Shown here: positions 63,667 through 64,000 of the stretch, in pieces
Position numbering within the stretch: position 1 is the stretch's first letter
Layout: each line of letters starts with the position of its first letter
Assembly (NCBI RefSeq): GCF_042659445.1
Contig: NZ_JBHSSR010000001.1
Strand: one strand, 5' to 3'
From: Macrococcoides epidermidis
Lineage (GTDB): Bacteria > Bacillota > Bacilli > Staphylococcales > Staphylococcaceae
Length of the DNA stretch: 64,000 bases
Program-made: the position numbers and the translations under genes
Notes under the pieces: generated by a model
Database searches by the model: none
What the model saw: only the letters and a program-made list of their open reading frames with translations
What the model was told of the DNA's origin: nothing

Positions 63667-64000
63667 TTATAAATTTTGGATATTTCCATAGTTGTAGTAT
63701 TTTACTTCCTTAAATTCATTAGGTACTACGTTTTTCGTATCAAAGATGACTTTATCTTTCATCGCTTTGAAATCTTCATCTTTTAATAATTTAAATTCAG
63801 AATGATCACTTAATACTAATACTAATGAACTGCCTTCTAATGCTTTATCGATATCTTTTTCAACCCAATCTAATTGCACATGTGGATCAAATGCAGATAC
63901 TTCTAAATCTTTTTCAGCTTTAAGCATTTCATAGATGTCAAATGCTGGTGATTCACGAATATCATCAACATCACCTTTGTATGTTAAGCCGAAAACAGTG
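63667..64000 (-). CDS. UDP-N-acetyl-hexosamine (ManNAc-type) dehydrogenase, C-terminal part
   Basis: About 111 codons of the C-terminus; the start lies beyond the right edge. TVFGLTYKGDVDDIRESPAF is the signature joining the central and C-terminal domains of UDP-ManNAc/UDP-GalNAc dehydrogenases (WecC/CapO/CapL). DPHVQLDWVEKDID and the VLVLSDHSEFK strand follow. It oxidises a UDP-HexNAc to the uronic acid, a building block for the same glycan. Confidence 0.85.
   Translation of the reverse strand, partial: TVFGLTYKGDVDDIRESPAFDIYEMLKAEKDLEVSAFDPHVQLDWVEKDIDKALEGSSLVLVLSDHSEFKLLKDEDFKAMKDKVIFDTKNVVPNEFKEVKYYNYGNIQNL

Noticed and set aside
1..64000. tRNA, rRNA, CRISPR arrays, insertion sequences, prophage or defence genes
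   Set aside because: No cloverleaf arms, regular spaced repeats, transposase, integrase or known defence motifs were recognised on either strand by reading; a dedicated search was not possible.

Overview
This AT-rich window reads as a Staphylococcaceae chromosome, most likely Macrococcus or a close relative. The order pyc, ftsW, ylaN, typA, suhB, potABCD, pdhABCD, ykyA, def, rpoY-rnjA, ktrC, cydAB, ptsHI, purEKCSQLFMNHD, folD is the backbone I know from Staphylococcus aureus. The protein sequences are clearly staphylococcal but diverged, and a capsule-type locus sits beyond folD, which is not where S. aureus carries its cap genes. The genus call rests on recalled gene order and protein similarity, not on a marker search. 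I saw no rRNA, tRNA, CRISPR array, insertion sequence, phage or integrase.

Layout. Positions 1-9.7 kb: pyruvate carboxylase (cut by the left edge), cell-division polymerase FtsW, iron-related YlaN, GTPase TypA with small yla-type genes, a frameshifted NERD/zinc-ribbon gene, SuhB and a UPF0637 protein. 9.7-15.4 kb: a DUF4064-like membrane protein, the spermidine/putrescine importer PotABCD and its XRE-cupin regulator. 15.4-20.5 kb: the pyruvate dehydrogenase complex pdhABCD, with a candidate CcpA (cre) site upstream. 20.5-29.5 kb: YkyA lipoprotein, peptide deformylase, a HAD phosphatase, RNA polymerase epsilon plus RNase J1, KtrC with cytochrome bd oxidase (Rex-like box), and a thiol-protein/phosphoesterase pair. 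29.5-35.2 kb: PTS enzyme I and HPr, a DUF697-like protein, an RlmI-like methyltransferase behind a candidate small RNA or leader, a large membrane protein, and a 43-residue acidic protein behind a textbook sigma-B promoter. 35.2-47.4 kb: the complete 11-gene IMP synthesis operon purEKCSQLFMNHD, divergent from folD with PurR-box-like sequences between them. 47.5-49.2 kb: flavohemoglobin hmp divergent from an NsrR-type iron-sulfur repressor. 49.2-64 kb: two DUF218-type proteins and a cell-surface polysaccharide locus.

The polysaccharide locus encodes homologues of every step of a bacillosamine-type initiation route: a PglF/CapD-like 4,6-dehydratase, PglE-like aminotransferase, PglD-like acetyltransferase and PglC-like phosphoglycosyltransferase. 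It also has three glycosyltransferases, a Wzx flippase, a probable Wzy polymerase, a CapA/CapB tyrosine-kinase pair, a UDP-HexNAc dehydrogenase cut by the right edge, and an unplaced two-domain Rossmann protein. This suggests a surface glycan built on a di-N-acetylated amino-sugar primer.

The items most worth a second look are the A9 frameshift in the NERD/zinc-ribbon gene (error, decay or programmed slippage), the candidate RNA at 33505-33592, the sigma-B-driven acidic miniprotein, the orphan Rossmann enzyme in the glycan locus, and the 11/22-bp-phased repeats in front of capA.
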